Shown piece by piece: positions 16,005 through 24,917 of a DNA stretch of 24,917 nucleotides (position 1 is the stretch's first letter; each line of letters starts with the position of its first letter). The DNA comes from DATDGX01 sp036521875 (GTDB lineage Bacteria > Desulfobacterota > Binatia > Binatales > Binataceae). Position numbers and translations under genes: made by a program. The notes beneath the pieces are model-generated. The model ran no database searches, was not told the origin of the DNA, and was given only the letters and a program-made list of their open reading frames with translations. Where the stretch lies: contig DATDGX010000265.1 in assembly GCA_036521875.1 (NCBI GenBank), positions 1 to 24,917 of the forward strand, given 5' to 3'.

Positions 16005-16305
16005 CAAAGGTCCGCTCAAGCTACCAGCCGCGGGCACGCTTGTAGCAGAGAAATCCGAATCGCCGCCAGCGCCACTGCAGGACATTCGATAGTTCTTCCA
16101 TTCCTTTTCGATAGCTCTGGCTAGCCTCCCGACGCCGGCTGCACCGCCATAGCGCCATTGCGCGCGTTAACGCGTCCGAATGCGTTGGCCGCGTAATCGT
16201 AAATTTTCCGAGTCTTAACTCGCGCCGGCTGTCCCAAGTTCGGCTGATGGTTCCTGATAGTGAACTTGCAGATTTACAAAGTTTTTCCGGCGGGGAGGAG
16301 TTCAG

Positions 16306-17430
16306 ATGCAATCGAAATTGATTTCGCGCCTCGGGACAGTGGTTCGCTACGGTCTCGTCATGAGAGTGTCGGCGATAGCGGCAGGCGCTACGCTGCTGGC
16401 ATTAGGCAGCGGCACGGCGAAGGCGGCCGACGCGGCGCCATTGGCAACGCCTCCTTATTCTTTGACTACGTTCGCCGTGAGTGAGAACGGCTACACCGAT
16501 CCGGATTCGGTGACATTCAACGAGAGCAATATCTTTGTCGGCTACGGAAACGGCGGCAATCCCGACGGGTCGGGCGGTGCGATGAGCACCATCGTCGAGT
16601 ACGACATGACCGGCAAAGTGGTGACGACGTTTACAGTCACCGGCCACAATGACGGCCTGCGTATCAATCCTGATGACGGCACGCTGTGCGCGCTGCAGAA
16701 CGAGGACGCCAATGCGAATCTCGTGATAATCGACCTCCGGAGCAACAACCAGACCGTTCTACAATTTCCGACTCCGGCGCCGCATGGCGGAGGCTACGAC
16801 GACCTGGTTTTCACCGAGGACGGGATTTTCGTCAGCGCCTCGAATCCGGCCAACAATCCGAACACCGGGCCGGCTATTGTCAGCATCAAGACCTCGCACA
16901 AGACGATCGAGGTGAAGCCGGTGTTCGCTGGAACCGCCTCAGCGACCAACGTTCTGACCGGCGCCAGCGAGACGCTGAATCTGCAGGACCCCGACTCGAT
17001 GATTCTCGATCCGTTTGGCGAACTGATCCTTGACTCGCAGGGCGACGGCGAAGAGATCATCGTGCACCATGCCGGGCAGAGGTGCCAGAGCGCGTTCGTG
17101 GTGCCGCTGACCTATCCGACTGGCGGCGGCACGTTCGCGGGGATAATGGCCGACGACACCGCCTTCGCGACTTCCAACCAGGGGTTCATCATCTTTGCCG
17201 ACAAGACCTTGCAGAAAGTTTTCAAGATCGCGGCGCCGTACTTCTTCATTGGAGCCGCGTACACGGCCTTCCAGGACGATAGTGGAACCCTCGGTTTCGT
17301 GGGCAGAACCGACTTCACCACCGGCGTGAGCACGCCAATCATCACCGGGCTCGGGAATCCGGGTGGGATGGCATTCGTTCCGGCGAATTTCGGAAGGCTG
17401 AGCGTGCCGGAAATTCCCGACTGCGATTGA
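16306..17430 (+). CDS. Secreted beta-propeller-like protein
   Basis: ATG 16306 follows a strong GGAGGAG (spacing about 5). The 374-residue product starts with a signal peptide (hydrophobic 20-38, VSAIAAGATLLALGSGTAKA, cleavage after AKA or AAD). The mature chain is built of repeating strand units with Asn/Gly/Asp turns: DPDSVTFNESNIFVGYGNGG, HNDGLRINPDDGTLCALQNE, YDDLVFTEDGIFVSASNPAN, QDPDSMILDPFGELILDSQG and ADDTAFATSNQGFIIFADKT. Each unit resembles a blade of an NHL/SMP-30-type beta-propeller. Only three cysteines are visible. Such proteins are periplasmic or extracellular binding or lactonase-like proteins. No catalytic set is recognised. The gene stands alone. Confidence 0.82.
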   Translation: MQSKLISRLGTVVRYGLVMRVSAIAAGATLLALGSGTAKAADAAPLATPPYSLTTFAVSENGYTDPDSVTFNESNIFVGYGNGGNPDGSGGAMSTIVEYDMTGKVVTTFTVTGHNDGLRINPDDGTLCALQNEDANANLVIIDLRSNNQTVLQFPTPAPHGGGYDDLVFTEDGIFVSASNPANNPNTGPAIVSIKTSHKTIEVKPVFAGTASATNVLTGASETLNLQDPDSMILDPFGELILDSQGDGEEIIVHHAGQRCQSAFVVPLTYPTGGGTFAGIMADDTAFATSNQGFIIFADKTLQKVFKIAAPYFFIGAAYTAFQDDSGTLGFVGRTDFTTGVSTPIITGLGNPGGMAFVPANFGRLSVPEIPDCD

Positions 17431-17544
17431 CGCGGGCGCGACACGGCGGAGACATCGGCGCCCGCGCAGAGTTCTATGATGATGATGGTGCAGCCTGCAT
17501 GGCCGCTCCAGGCCAGGTCGACGGGAGCGACCACACCAGCGTCA

Positions 17545-17598
17545 TCATTCTGATCATTCTGATCATTCTGATAGATAACTGATCATTCTGATAGATAA
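17545..17598. repeat. Short tandem repeat of TCATTCTGA
   Basis: Three perfect head-to-tail copies of the 9-mer TCATTCTGA occupy 17545-17571. A fourth copy lies at 17583-17591, and the last two copies are both followed by TAGATAA. The array contains repeated TGATCA palindromes. It lies between the beta-propeller stop and the PDZ gene, 73 bases before the PDZ start. A 9-mer array outside coding DNA could be a slippage-prone regulatory tract or a set of binding sites. Confidence 0.7.
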
Positions 17599-17670
17599 GA
17601 GCTTGCGACTCGCGTGCTTCGGACCTACGATAACCCCCACAGCCAAGAGCCTGGGCTAGGGAGATCGGCG

Positions 17671-18447
17671 ATGCGAAGTCTGAGACTCCTCATCAGTTGC
17701 CCGCTGCTTGTCATTCTGCTCGCACCCTTTGACTGTCTCGCAGCCGACTCCAACGACAACCGTGATGCGGCTTCGTTCGCCGCACAATCCAACGGCGCGG
17801 AGCATCAGCGTCTCCCTGCGGGACAGGCTTCAGACTCGACTACTCTTGAAATCGCGCCGCAGCCGGGGGAGAAGCCGCCTGCTCCAACGAAGAACGAGAC
17901 CTCGCATGAGCGAGCGTTTCGGCCGTCCGACGATGTCGCCGCGCTCAATCGTAACTTTCACCCGCATCCGCTCGGCGGACACCGGCCCTACCTGGGAGTC
18001 CAGCTCGAATATACCACGCAGTGTTTCCTGGGAATGGAGGAGCATGGATTCGAGGTGGTTAATGTGTGGCCAGACAGCCCAGCGTTTCGCGCTGGGCTGC
18101 GAAGTAGAACACGGAGCACGCCGCTTGGCGACCTGGGAGCGTTGGCGAGCGTGCTTGCGTTACCGGTCTCGTTCATCACGATGCCGATGCTGCGGCGCTC
18201 CGGCGCGCTGGGTACGCCTGGCGACTTGATCGTGGCGGTGGACGATCAACGCGTCCGCACCCGGGAGGAACTCTCGCAGGCGCTCGGCACCGTCAAGCTT
18301 GGTGACACAACCTATGTCACGGTAATCCGGCCGCTTCTCGGCGGAGGGCATCAAACGATGCGTTTCGCGCTGCACATCGACTGGGAGGGCGATCCTCCTT
18401 GGGCACTACAGGGCCCGCGTAACGCTCCTTCGCCCCTGACCGAGTGA
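17671..18447 (+). CDS. Secreted PDZ-domain protein with an unusual insert
   Basis: I start at ATG 17671, with AGGGAG seven bases upstream. It gives 258 residues beginning with a signal peptide (MRSLRLLISCPLLVILLAPF, then DCLA). A low-complexity Pro/Ser/Gln linker runs to about residue 100. The PDZ domain follows: YLGVQLEY (107-114), NVWPDSPAFRAGL (131-143), PGDLIVAVDDQRV (183-195) and EELSQALGTVKLGDTTYVTV (199-218). Between AGL and PGD, where PDZ domains normally need only a few residues, there is an insert of nearly 40 residues (144-182) with a hydrophobic stretch LGALASVLALPVSFITM. No protease domain is attached, so this may be a peptide-binding adaptor in the periplasm or cell surface. No clear operon partner is visible; the upstream spacer has the 9-mer array. 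Confidence 0.8.
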   Translation: MRSLRLLISCPLLVILLAPFDCLAADSNDNRDAASFAAQSNGAEHQRLPAGQASDSTTLEIAPQPGEKPPAPTKNETSHERAFRPSDDVAALNRNFHPHPLGGHRPYLGVQLEYTTQCFLGMEEHGFEVVNVWPDSPAFRAGLRSRTRSTPLGDLGALASVLALPVSFITMPMLRRSGALGTPGDLIVAVDDQRVRTREELSQALGTVKLGDTTYVTVIRPLLGGGHQTMRFALHIDWEGDPPWALQGPRNAPSPLTE

Positions 18448-18584
18448 AGCGACAGCTACCCATTCGACTACCAGCTTAGAAGACGATCAGGGCGCCAGCA
18501 GTCGCAATTGAATTACCAGCGTGGAACCGCGCCGAATGGCTCGAAATAGACGGGCTCGCCGGGTTGCATCGCGCACGGTCCGAA

Positions 18585-19115
18585 ATGAGTAAGTCCTTTT
18601 TGCCTCTGATAGCGCTGTTCTGGCTCTTCTTCGCATTCACGCCGGCCATAGCCGCTGAGCCTACAGTTTCAATTCATGTCGGTGTCAATGACCCGGCCTT
18701 GTATTCTTCGCCCGCGCCGAGACAACTGACCCTGGAGCTTATGTTCTATCTGAAACAAGCGAGTCCTCAAGAAGAAAAGGATCTCGACGACTGGCTGACT
18801 GGAGAAGGGTTTCGCATAGTATCTTCCGAATATGACTCGATAGTAGTGGACGGAAGCGTCGAAGATGCTGAACAAGCGTTTCAAGTCACTATAATGATGA
18901 CTCGAGATGGCAGGGACTACGGAAATCTGGAAGATCCGAAACTTCCCGCAAGGTTTGGCGATATTGTTTGGTCGATAACCGGCCTCAGCCCCGTTACCTC
19001 AGCCACGAGCGGCCCGCTCAGGAGAAAATCGGTCGCGACACCAGCGCCTTTGCCTACTCGATCAGGGCAGCCCCACTCATTCAACTCAGGAACCTTTGAG
19101 CGGTCCCACTGCTGA
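18585..19115 (+). CDS. Stand-alone pro-kumamolisin (S53 peptidase propeptide) domain protein
   Basis: The ATG at 18585 gives 176 residues starting with a signal peptide (MSKSFLPLIALFWLFFAFTP, then AIAAE). Residues about 45-138 match the activation propeptide of sedolisin/kumamolisin (S53) proteases: LTLELMFYLKQASPQEEKDL, DWLTGEGFRIV, YDSIVVDGSVEDAEQAFQV and RDYGNLEDPKLPARFGDIVW SITGL. In normal S53 enzymes this domain is followed by a Ser-Glu-Asp catalytic domain. Here only a short Ser/Thr/Pro-rich tail follows and then a stop, and no protease remnant exists downstream. The ribosome site is weak, and a TTG at 18564 is an alternative start. It may act as a free inhibitor or chaperone of an S53 protease encoded elsewhere, or be a truncated gene. 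The base composition looks less GC-rich than the genes on the left. Confidence 0.75.
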   Translation: MSKSFLPLIALFWLFFAFTPAIAAEPTVSIHVGVNDPALYSSPAPRQLTLELMFYLKQASPQEEKDLDDWLTGEGFRIVSSEYDSIVVDGSVEDAEQAFQVTIMMTRDGRDYGNLEDPKLPARFGDIVWSITGLSPVTSATSGPLRRKSVATPAPLPTRSGQPHSFNSGTFERSHC

Positions 19116-19124
19116 AAGGGCCTG

Positions 19125-19589
19125 GTGACGTCAGTAGCTATGAGCAAGACTTTCGGTTCCACATGGAATATCAGGAGTCTGATTTTCATTCGATTGGCAG
19201 TGGGTCTGATTTTCGTAACGCAAGGCGTCCTCAAGTACATCGACCCTAAGATGGGCGTTCTCCGCTTCGCCCGAATCGGATTTCCCTATCCTGATGTAAC
19301 AGCGCATTTGGTCGGAGCCTTCGAGATTTCCTGCGGCCTTCTGGTCTTGATAGGCCTGTTCACGAGGCTGGCCGGCATTCCTCTTCTAGTTGTGATTTTG
19401 ACCGCGATCGCGACGACCAAAGTCCCGGAATTGTTCCGCGCCGGCCAGGGCTTCTGGTTCATGGTGAGTGATGCGAGGACGGACTTTGCGATGACGATGA
19501 GCTTGCTCCTGCTTGTCAGCATAGGAGCGGGCTCATGGTCTCTCGATGCCTGGTTCGGGAAGAAAAACCGCGCGGCGAAAGCCAACTGA
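19125..19589 (+). CDS. DoxX family membrane protein
   Basis: The product has 154 residues with four hydrophobic helices. It shows the DoxX signature: FIRLAVGLIFVTQGVLKYID, then FPYPDVTAHLVGAFEISCGL and LVLIGLFTRLAGIPLLVVIL. The conserved helix-2 glycine-rich and Glu positions (GAFEISCGLLVLIGL) are seen. Members are inner-membrane proteins related to thiosulfate:quinone oxidoreductase subunits and oxidative-stress proteins. The start is a GTG at 19125 with AAAGGG four bases upstream; an ATG at 19140 is the alternative. It begins 9 bp after the propeptide gene and may be co-transcribed with it. The next gene is a VOC-fold protein. Confidence 0.88.
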   Translation: MTSVAMSKTFGSTWNIRSLIFIRLAVGLIFVTQGVLKYIDPKMGVLRFARIGFPYPDVTAHLVGAFEISCGLLVLIGLFTRLAGIPLLVVILTAIATTKVPELFRAGQGFWFMVSDARTDFAMTMSLLLLVSIGAGSWSLDAWFGKKNRAAKAN

Positions 19590-19730
19590 ATGGTGACTCT
19601 CGCCGTATCAGCACGCCCGCGCCATGCATCCGTCGCGAGTTTACGACGGGCCGTGTGCGTGCCGGCGGTCAGAAGGTGCGGCAACGTCGCCATTGTGTTA
19701 AGAACTTGCGCTCGGAGGCTACGTCCACAC

Positions 19731-20210
19731 ATGCCACTTCTTGGATCAATGAATCACGTCTCGATCACGGTCAGCGACTTGACGGATGCGATGGGATTCT
19801 TCAAGCCGTTTCTGGAGTTCCTTGGCTACCGCATCTGGGACGAAATCCAGGACCCCAACGGGCAGCGCCTGCGGGTGACGGTTAACACTGGAAACGGAGC
19901 GGTGCTGAACATCTGGGCGGCAAAGCCTGAACTTGCCGGGCATCCGTTCGAGGTCTACGAAGTCGGGCTTCATCACATTGCGTTCAACACCGACACTCAC
20001 GAGCAAGTCGACCAGGTATGCGAGCTGGTGAAGAAACTCGGCGCCCGGATACTCGACGGTCCGGGCGAGTTTCCCTACGACCCAGAAGGCTGGTACGCGG
20101 TTTACTTCCTGGGACCGGATAGGCTGAAGTTTGAAGTGGTCCATCAGCCATCCACTGTGAAGAGACACGGCGAGCTGATGCGCCTCGCCGAGCAAGCGAT
20201 GAAGCACTGA
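19731..20210 (+). CDS. VOC family protein (glyoxalase/bleomycin-resistance fold)
   Basis: I choose ATG 19731, with GGAGG about 11 bases upstream, for 159 residues. The frame is open back to 19590, but that part has no domain. The vicinal-oxygen-chelate pattern is clear: NHVSITVSDLTDAMGFFKPF at the start of module 1 and VGLHHIAFNTDTHEQVDQV at the start of module 2. GWYAVYFLGPDRLKFEVVHQ closes it. Likely metal ligands are H9, H82 and E135. The family includes glyoxalases, dioxygenases and antibiotic-binding proteins, and the substrate is unknown. The 3' end (from codon 124) and the bases just after the stop are repeated 3.5 kb downstream, flanking perR-katG. Confidence 0.88.
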   Translation: MPLLGSMNHVSITVSDLTDAMGFFKPFLEFLGYRIWDEIQDPNGQRLRVTVNTGNGAVLNIWAAKPELAGHPFEVYEVGLHHIAFNTDTHEQVDQVCELVKKLGARILDGPGEFPYDPEGWYAVYFLGPDRLKFEVVHQPSTVKRHGELMRLAEQAMKH

Positions 20211-20224
20211 CCCTTAGAGCGGAC
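20101..20224 (+). repeat. Left copy of ~124-bp direct repeat (3' end of VOC gene)
   Basis: This stretch covers the last third of the VOC gene plus 14 bases past its stop. A near-identical copy lies at 23639-23763 in the same orientation. I count roughly ten differences by eye, including one extra T near the left edge of the right copy. The two copies bracket the perR-katG region. Confidence 0.92.
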
Positions 20225-20294
20225 TTGCTCGATACCGCCGGTTACAATAGGACGATTGACAATTGCGATTCACATGTAGTAATGGTTGTCCTCT

Positions 20295-20306
20295 AGAATC
20301 AATTCT
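20295..20306. promoter_or_regulatory. Candidate Fur/PerR-type operator before perR
   Basis: AGAAT-CA-ATTCT is a 12-bp dyad about 107 bases upstream of the perR start. It recalls A/T-rich PerR boxes of the form AGAATNATTCT, but with a two-base instead of a one-base centre. A TTGACA at 20256-20261 upstream could be a -35 element, although no good -10 follows. Autoregulation is common for PerR, so the position is reasonable. Confidence 0.28.
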
Positions 20307-20412
20307 CGGCTGGAACTGTGGTTCACCCGCTAGTCGGCATCGCGCCTCTTTCTATCAACGCTGGTGACGGGCTTTTTCTGGGTAGAACCGGTCATGGTTG
20401 CTCTGGGGATCT

Positions 20413-20949
20413 ATGCAGGAACTCCGGCTGTTAGACGCACAATGGCGGGTCAGCTATTCAGCTCGGCGGCGAGATGAGTTCGTGCAGCGCTGCCATGCAC
20501 GCGGCTTGGCCGTCACTCCTCAGCGGCTCGCGATCATCCGAGCGCTCCTGGCCTCGAAAACCCATCCCAGCGCCGAGGACATCTGCGCCACGGTACGCAA
20601 ACAACTTTCCCACATATCGCTGGCGACCGTCCATCGCATCTTGGAGCAGTTCTGTAAGGCCGGCGAGGCTCGCAAGGTAACGCTGCTGTATGACAGCGCG
20701 CGTTACGATGGTCACGCGGAACCTCATCACCACGTGGTGTGTGTGCAGTGCAAACAGATCCGTGACATCGAGATGCCCGCGGTGGACAGACTTATTGAGG
20801 GTAGAACCAGCCTCGGGGAGTTCGCGCTACTCGGCTGCTCGCTAGAAATTAACGCCCTTTGCAGGCGGTGCCGGACCAAGCAGCCAGCCCCCGGGCGGAC
20901 GCCTCGTGCAAGACGCATCGAAGGGAAGCAGCCGTCACGGGACAACTAA
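20413..20949 (+). CDS. perR: Fur-family regulator, PerR-type peroxide sensor
   Basis: ATG 20413 with GGGG five bases upstream gives 178 residues. A winged-helix domain (GLAVTPQRLAIIRALLASKT, 31-50; ISLATVHRILEQFCKAGEAR, 68-87) is followed by the Fur dimer domain. The structural zinc site has C110/C113 and C150/C153. The regulatory-metal ligands H51, D99, H105, H107 and D118 match the PerR set (H37, D85, H91, H93, D104 of Bacillus) with identical spacing to the first Cys. In particular D118 stands where Fur proteins have Glu. PerR represses peroxide genes until Fe-catalysed histidine oxidation releases it. The position just before katG, in the same direction, fits a peroxide-sensing role. The tail after C153 is unusually long and basic (about 25 residues). 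Confidence 0.88.
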   Translation: MQELRLLDAQWRVSYSARRRDEFVQRCHARGLAVTPQRLAIIRALLASKTHPSAEDICATVRKQLSHISLATVHRILEQFCKAGEARKVTLLYDSARYDGHAEPHHHVVCVQCKQIRDIEMPAVDRLIEGRTSLGEFALLGCSLEINALCRRCRTKQPAPGRTPRARRIEGKQPSRDN

Positions 20950-20994
20950 ATGGGGCGGCTGAAGGCCGAAACGGATAAAGACTGTCTTTAAAAA

Positions 20995-21042
20995 TTGAAG
21001 GACCGGCTGCTAAAAGAGTAAAGTATTAATGAAAGAATTCAT
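20995..21042 (+). promoter_or_regulatory. Candidate katG promoter with palindrome
   Basis: TTGAAG (20995-21000), an 18-base gap and TAAAGT (21019-21024) form a possible promoter. Just downstream lies the dyad ATGAA-AGAA-TTCAT (21029-21042), in the place where a repressor such as PerR would bind. The whole 313-base spacer 20950-21262 is AT-richer than nearby genes at its left end. It contains no further gene that I can support. Confidence 0.3.
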
Positions 21043-21262
21043 ATAAACGAGATGACCATTCGGGCCGAAAGGTAAATTAACATTCCAACCGGATCACCCG
21101 ATGGGGGCAGGCCACCTGAAACCATCATCCGCCACATTAACCAACGCTTCTGACTAAGCTTTCAGGTGCTGGTGGACGCATGCCGATGGCCTGATGCGAT
21201 AGGTGCCGAAAGCGCTATCGTCGGAACATCGTCGTAAATTGCAGACTGCGGAAGGAGAAAAC

Positions 21263-23461
<2,199 letters not shown>

Positions 23462-23602
23462 TCTCGGCGGAGATGTCTTCAGGGGCTTCTAGAGCGCAGC
23501 CGCGACCGAGAATGGGGTGATCAGGACCGATCGAGGCTACGCGAATCCTCCGCCTGCCTGTGGAAACCCTGGAAGCTGGTGAAGACCAGGGACAAGAAAT
23601 CA

Positions 23603-23636
23603 GGGCGGCGTTTCAAAAAAACTTGAAACGCCGCCC
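23603..23636. terminator. Perfect 14-bp-stem hairpin after katG
   Basis: GGGCGGCGTTTCAA and TTGAAACGCCGCCC form a perfect 14-bp stem around the loop AAAAAC. It lies 142 bases past the katG stop. The next bases (GGTCTACTTTCC) have no clean T-run, so it may be a katG terminator, an mRNA-stabilising structure or the end of a mobile element. It ends 2 bases before the truncated VOC copy begins. 23462-23602 has no gene that I can support. Confidence 0.6.
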
Positions 23637-23638
23637 GG

Positions 23639-23763
23639 TCTACTTTCCTGGGACCCGATAGGCTGAAGTTTGAGGTGGTCCATCAGCCATCCACCGTGAA
23701 GAGACACGGCGAGCTGATGCGCCTCGTCGAGCAGGCGATGAAGCACTGACGGTTAGACCGGAC
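23639..23763 (+). pseudogene. Truncated 3' remnant of a VOC-family gene (right copy of direct repeat)
   Basis: This segment encodes the last 36 or so codons of the VOC protein (LGPDRLKFEVVHQP, then RHGELMRLVEQAMKH) and its stop at 23747-23749, plus 14 bases beyond. It lacks a start and the first 120 codons, and carries one extra T near its left edge. Of the coding differences from the intact gene at 19731-20210, nearly all are silent; the one clear change is Ala to Val. That pattern means the source was a functional VOC allele, not a copy that decayed after duplication. It marks the right border of the perR-katG segment. Confidence 0.85.
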
Positions 23764-24062
23764 CCACCGCCGGCGACAGGTCTGCGCTGTCCTTAGGGTC
23801 TTCGGGGCATTCTCTTCAGGATTAGGACACATTGTGCACTTCTTCGCCCGTTTCCCTCGATGGCGTGGGGGGCGGAATCAGTATTTCCTCCGAAACCAGT
23901 AAAAACTTCCCTGCGATGGCCACCCGGCGAAGCGAGCCGTCGTCAAACTATTCCGGCAAACATTCTCAGAACAGCTCAAAAACGGGTTGGCTCCTCGCTT
24001 GCTACTTGCTCTCGCACTATTTTTTATGCTGTCGCACGATTCTTTTTGAAGGAGAGGAAAAA
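23764..24062 (+). other. Intergenic stretch without a supported gene
   Basis: This spacer lies between the VOC remnant and the small gene at 24063. The frame of that gene is open back to 23832, but codon use there is unlike a gene and no ribosome site is present. Near its right end two T-rich units, each preceded by TCGCAC (24010-24050), look like a leader or promoter region for the small gene. No riboswitch pattern was recognised. Confidence 0.4.
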
Positions 24063-24401
24063 ATGGCCGTGTTCAGTCGTAAACCCGAAGCCGGAACCCA
24101 CCCTCTTCAGCCGGACGTTCGTTTCGACGGAGGCCACGGCCTGATTCTGTTCGACGGTTGGGCGGAGCATCGGCTCTTTCACCGCGCGCTCGAGGCGATG
24201 CTGCGCCGGTATCTGGAGGACCCGGAATCCCGCTCGATAGCGCGCGAATGGCTTGCCGGGACCAACCGATCCAGTTCCTTCGGGTTTCTCCGATTGTGCA
24301 AATACCTGGGCCTCGAGGCGGACTACGTACGTCGTGGACTGACTCGATGGATGAACAAGGTCGACAACGGCCTGTTGGCCTCGACGAGCTCCAACATCTA
24401 G
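24063..24401 (+). CDS. Small hypothetical protein
   Basis: ATG 24063 with GGAGAGG eight bases upstream gives 112 residues; the longer upstream frame is unlikely to be translated. The chain is soluble and helical in its second half: HRALEAMLRRYLEDPESRSI, then SFGFLRLCKYLGLEADYVRR and GLTRWMN. The LCKYLGLEADYVRRGL segment resembles short, helical proteins of unknown function with a ...CEALGLDPxxLRRxL motif that I recall from environmental proteobacteria. It could be a small DNA- or protein-binding helix-turn-helix-like module. No function is assigned. Confidence 0.65.
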   Translation: MAVFSRKPEAGTHPLQPDVRFDGGHGLILFDGWAEHRLFHRALEAMLRRYLEDPESRSIAREWLAGTNRSSSFGFLRLCKYLGLEADYVRRGLTRWMNKVDNGLLASTSSNI

Positions 24402-24506
24402 TTGGGGGCTTGCCTGGATAGTCGGCTCGCCGTCATTTGCCACTTCGCTGGTCTTCTGGACCTGGTACGATTGGTGGAGCCAGATTGCACGAGGTAACGC
24501 AGGAAC

Positions 24507-24540
24507 ACCCGAACGGCAGAAGAAAAATAAATTTTCGGGT
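24507..24540. repeat. Inverted repeat with AT-rich loop
   Basis: ACCCGAA (24507-24513) and TTCGGGT (24534-24540) are perfect inverted copies around a 20-base A-rich loop. They lie between the convergent small gene and the proline-rich gene. It may be part of a termination region or chance. Confidence 0.25.
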
Positions 24541-24604
24541 ATCAGGGAGGACGGGCGATAGGTGAAGCTGTTGCATCGCGATGACCGTCACCGTCGCATC
24601 CTTA

Positions 24605-24917
24605 TCATTCATCGTCGGGTAATTGCTCCGGGCACGGCTGGCTGATGTCCTCGCCTGGCGGCCGCGGCACACCATTGCACGTCGAGTAGATACGGATCGA
24701 AGGAGTTGTAACAACCGTCGGAGGAGGTCCCGGCAGGTTCGGGGTTCCCCCGAGGCGTTGGGACTGGGGCATGCCAACAATGATGACTGTGCTTCCTTCG
24801 GGTGCAGGAGCCTGGACTGCGTCCGGACTGTTGGGGAACGCCGGGGTGGTTACGCCAACACTTGTGCCCTCGAAGTCAGGGTGCACAACAACTTGGGCGT
24901 GGCCGACTCCAATGAAC
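24605..24917 (-). CDS. C-terminal part of a proline-rich protein (partial)
   Basis: A minus-strand frame runs from the right window edge to a stop at 24605-24607 and encodes at least 104 residues. A GTG at 24886 could be an internal start, but the frame is open to the edge, so the N-terminus lies outside. The sequence is rich in Pro, Thr and Ser (VTTPAFPNSPDAVQAPAPEG; TPNLPGPPPTVVTTPSIRIY). It has two cysteines near the C-terminus (YSTCNGVPRPPGEDISQPCP) that could form a disulfide, as in a secreted or envelope protein. No domain is recognised, and low-complexity sequence makes the call less certain. Confidence 0.42.
   Translation of the reverse strand, partial: FIGVGHAQVVVHPDFEGTSVGVTTPAFPNSPDAVQAPAPEGSTVIIVGMPQSQRLGGTPNLPGPPPTVVTTPSIRIYSTCNGVPRPPGEDISQPCPEQLPDDE

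Noticed and set aside
16021..16311. A 96-codon minus-strand frame in the spacer between the MFS and beta-propeller genes
   Set aside because: It is rich in Arg and Ser with no domain, has no ribosome site, and overlaps the strong ribosome site and start of the beta-propeller gene.
21203..21262. Upstream in-frame ATG for katG
   Set aside because: The extension is not part of KatG, and the ATG at 21263 has a strong ribosome site.
23764..24062. Possible c-di-GMP riboswitch (a GGCAAAC string) before the small gene
   Set aside because: The other conserved blocks of the GEMM fold do not follow at the right spacing.

Overview
The window comes from a GC-rich bacterial chromosome. Coding regions show strong third-position G/C. 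Acyl-CoA-type enzymes, an LLM-class flavin oxidoreductase, a DUF4331 protein and a stand-alone S53-type propeptide would fit an environmental bacterium of the broad 'Deltaproteobacteria'/Binatota/Acidobacteria type. This placement is inference; no rRNA or tRNA gene is visible to anchor taxonomy.

Region 1 (1-5890) holds a membrane FHA-domain protein cut by the left edge, a family III CoA-transferase, and a TetR-centred cluster. In that cluster a flavin oxidoreductase is divergent from tetR, and tetR is followed by a ferritin-like diiron protein and an enoyl-CoA hydratase. An 18-bp imperfect palindrome sits between tetR and the diiron gene and looks like the operator. This cluster probably oxidises and breaks down a hydrophobic or CoA-linked substrate.

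Region 2 (5943-9246, mostly minus strand) is a two-gene sugar or ulosonic-acid unit. A DHDPS/NAL-family aldolase overlaps by 8 bp a gene fusing a PfkB sugar kinase to a KdsD/GutQ-like SIS isomerase domain. A small gene of unknown function lies divergent to it.

Region 3 (9282-13367) has a secreted protein and a lipoprotein with a TonB-C-like end (4-bp overlap, minus strand). Next come the housekeeping pair rpmE-prfA and a small ABM-fold protein (plus strand).

Region 4 (13609-18447) has a DUF4331 protein, an MFS transporter, a secreted beta-propeller-like protein and a secreted PDZ protein, separated by longer intergenic stretches with short repeats.

Region 5 (18585-24917) looks accessory. 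It has a stand-alone pro-kumamolisin propeptide protein, a DoxX membrane protein, a VOC-fold protein, a PerR-type Fur regulator, catalase-peroxidase KatG, a small conserved-looking protein and the end of a proline-rich protein. The perR-katG module is bracketed by a direct repeat of about 124 bp consisting of the 3' end of the VOC gene. The right copy is a truncated remnant that begins 3 bp after a perfect 14-bp-stem hairpin. This suggests perR-katG arrived by recombination at the VOC gene.
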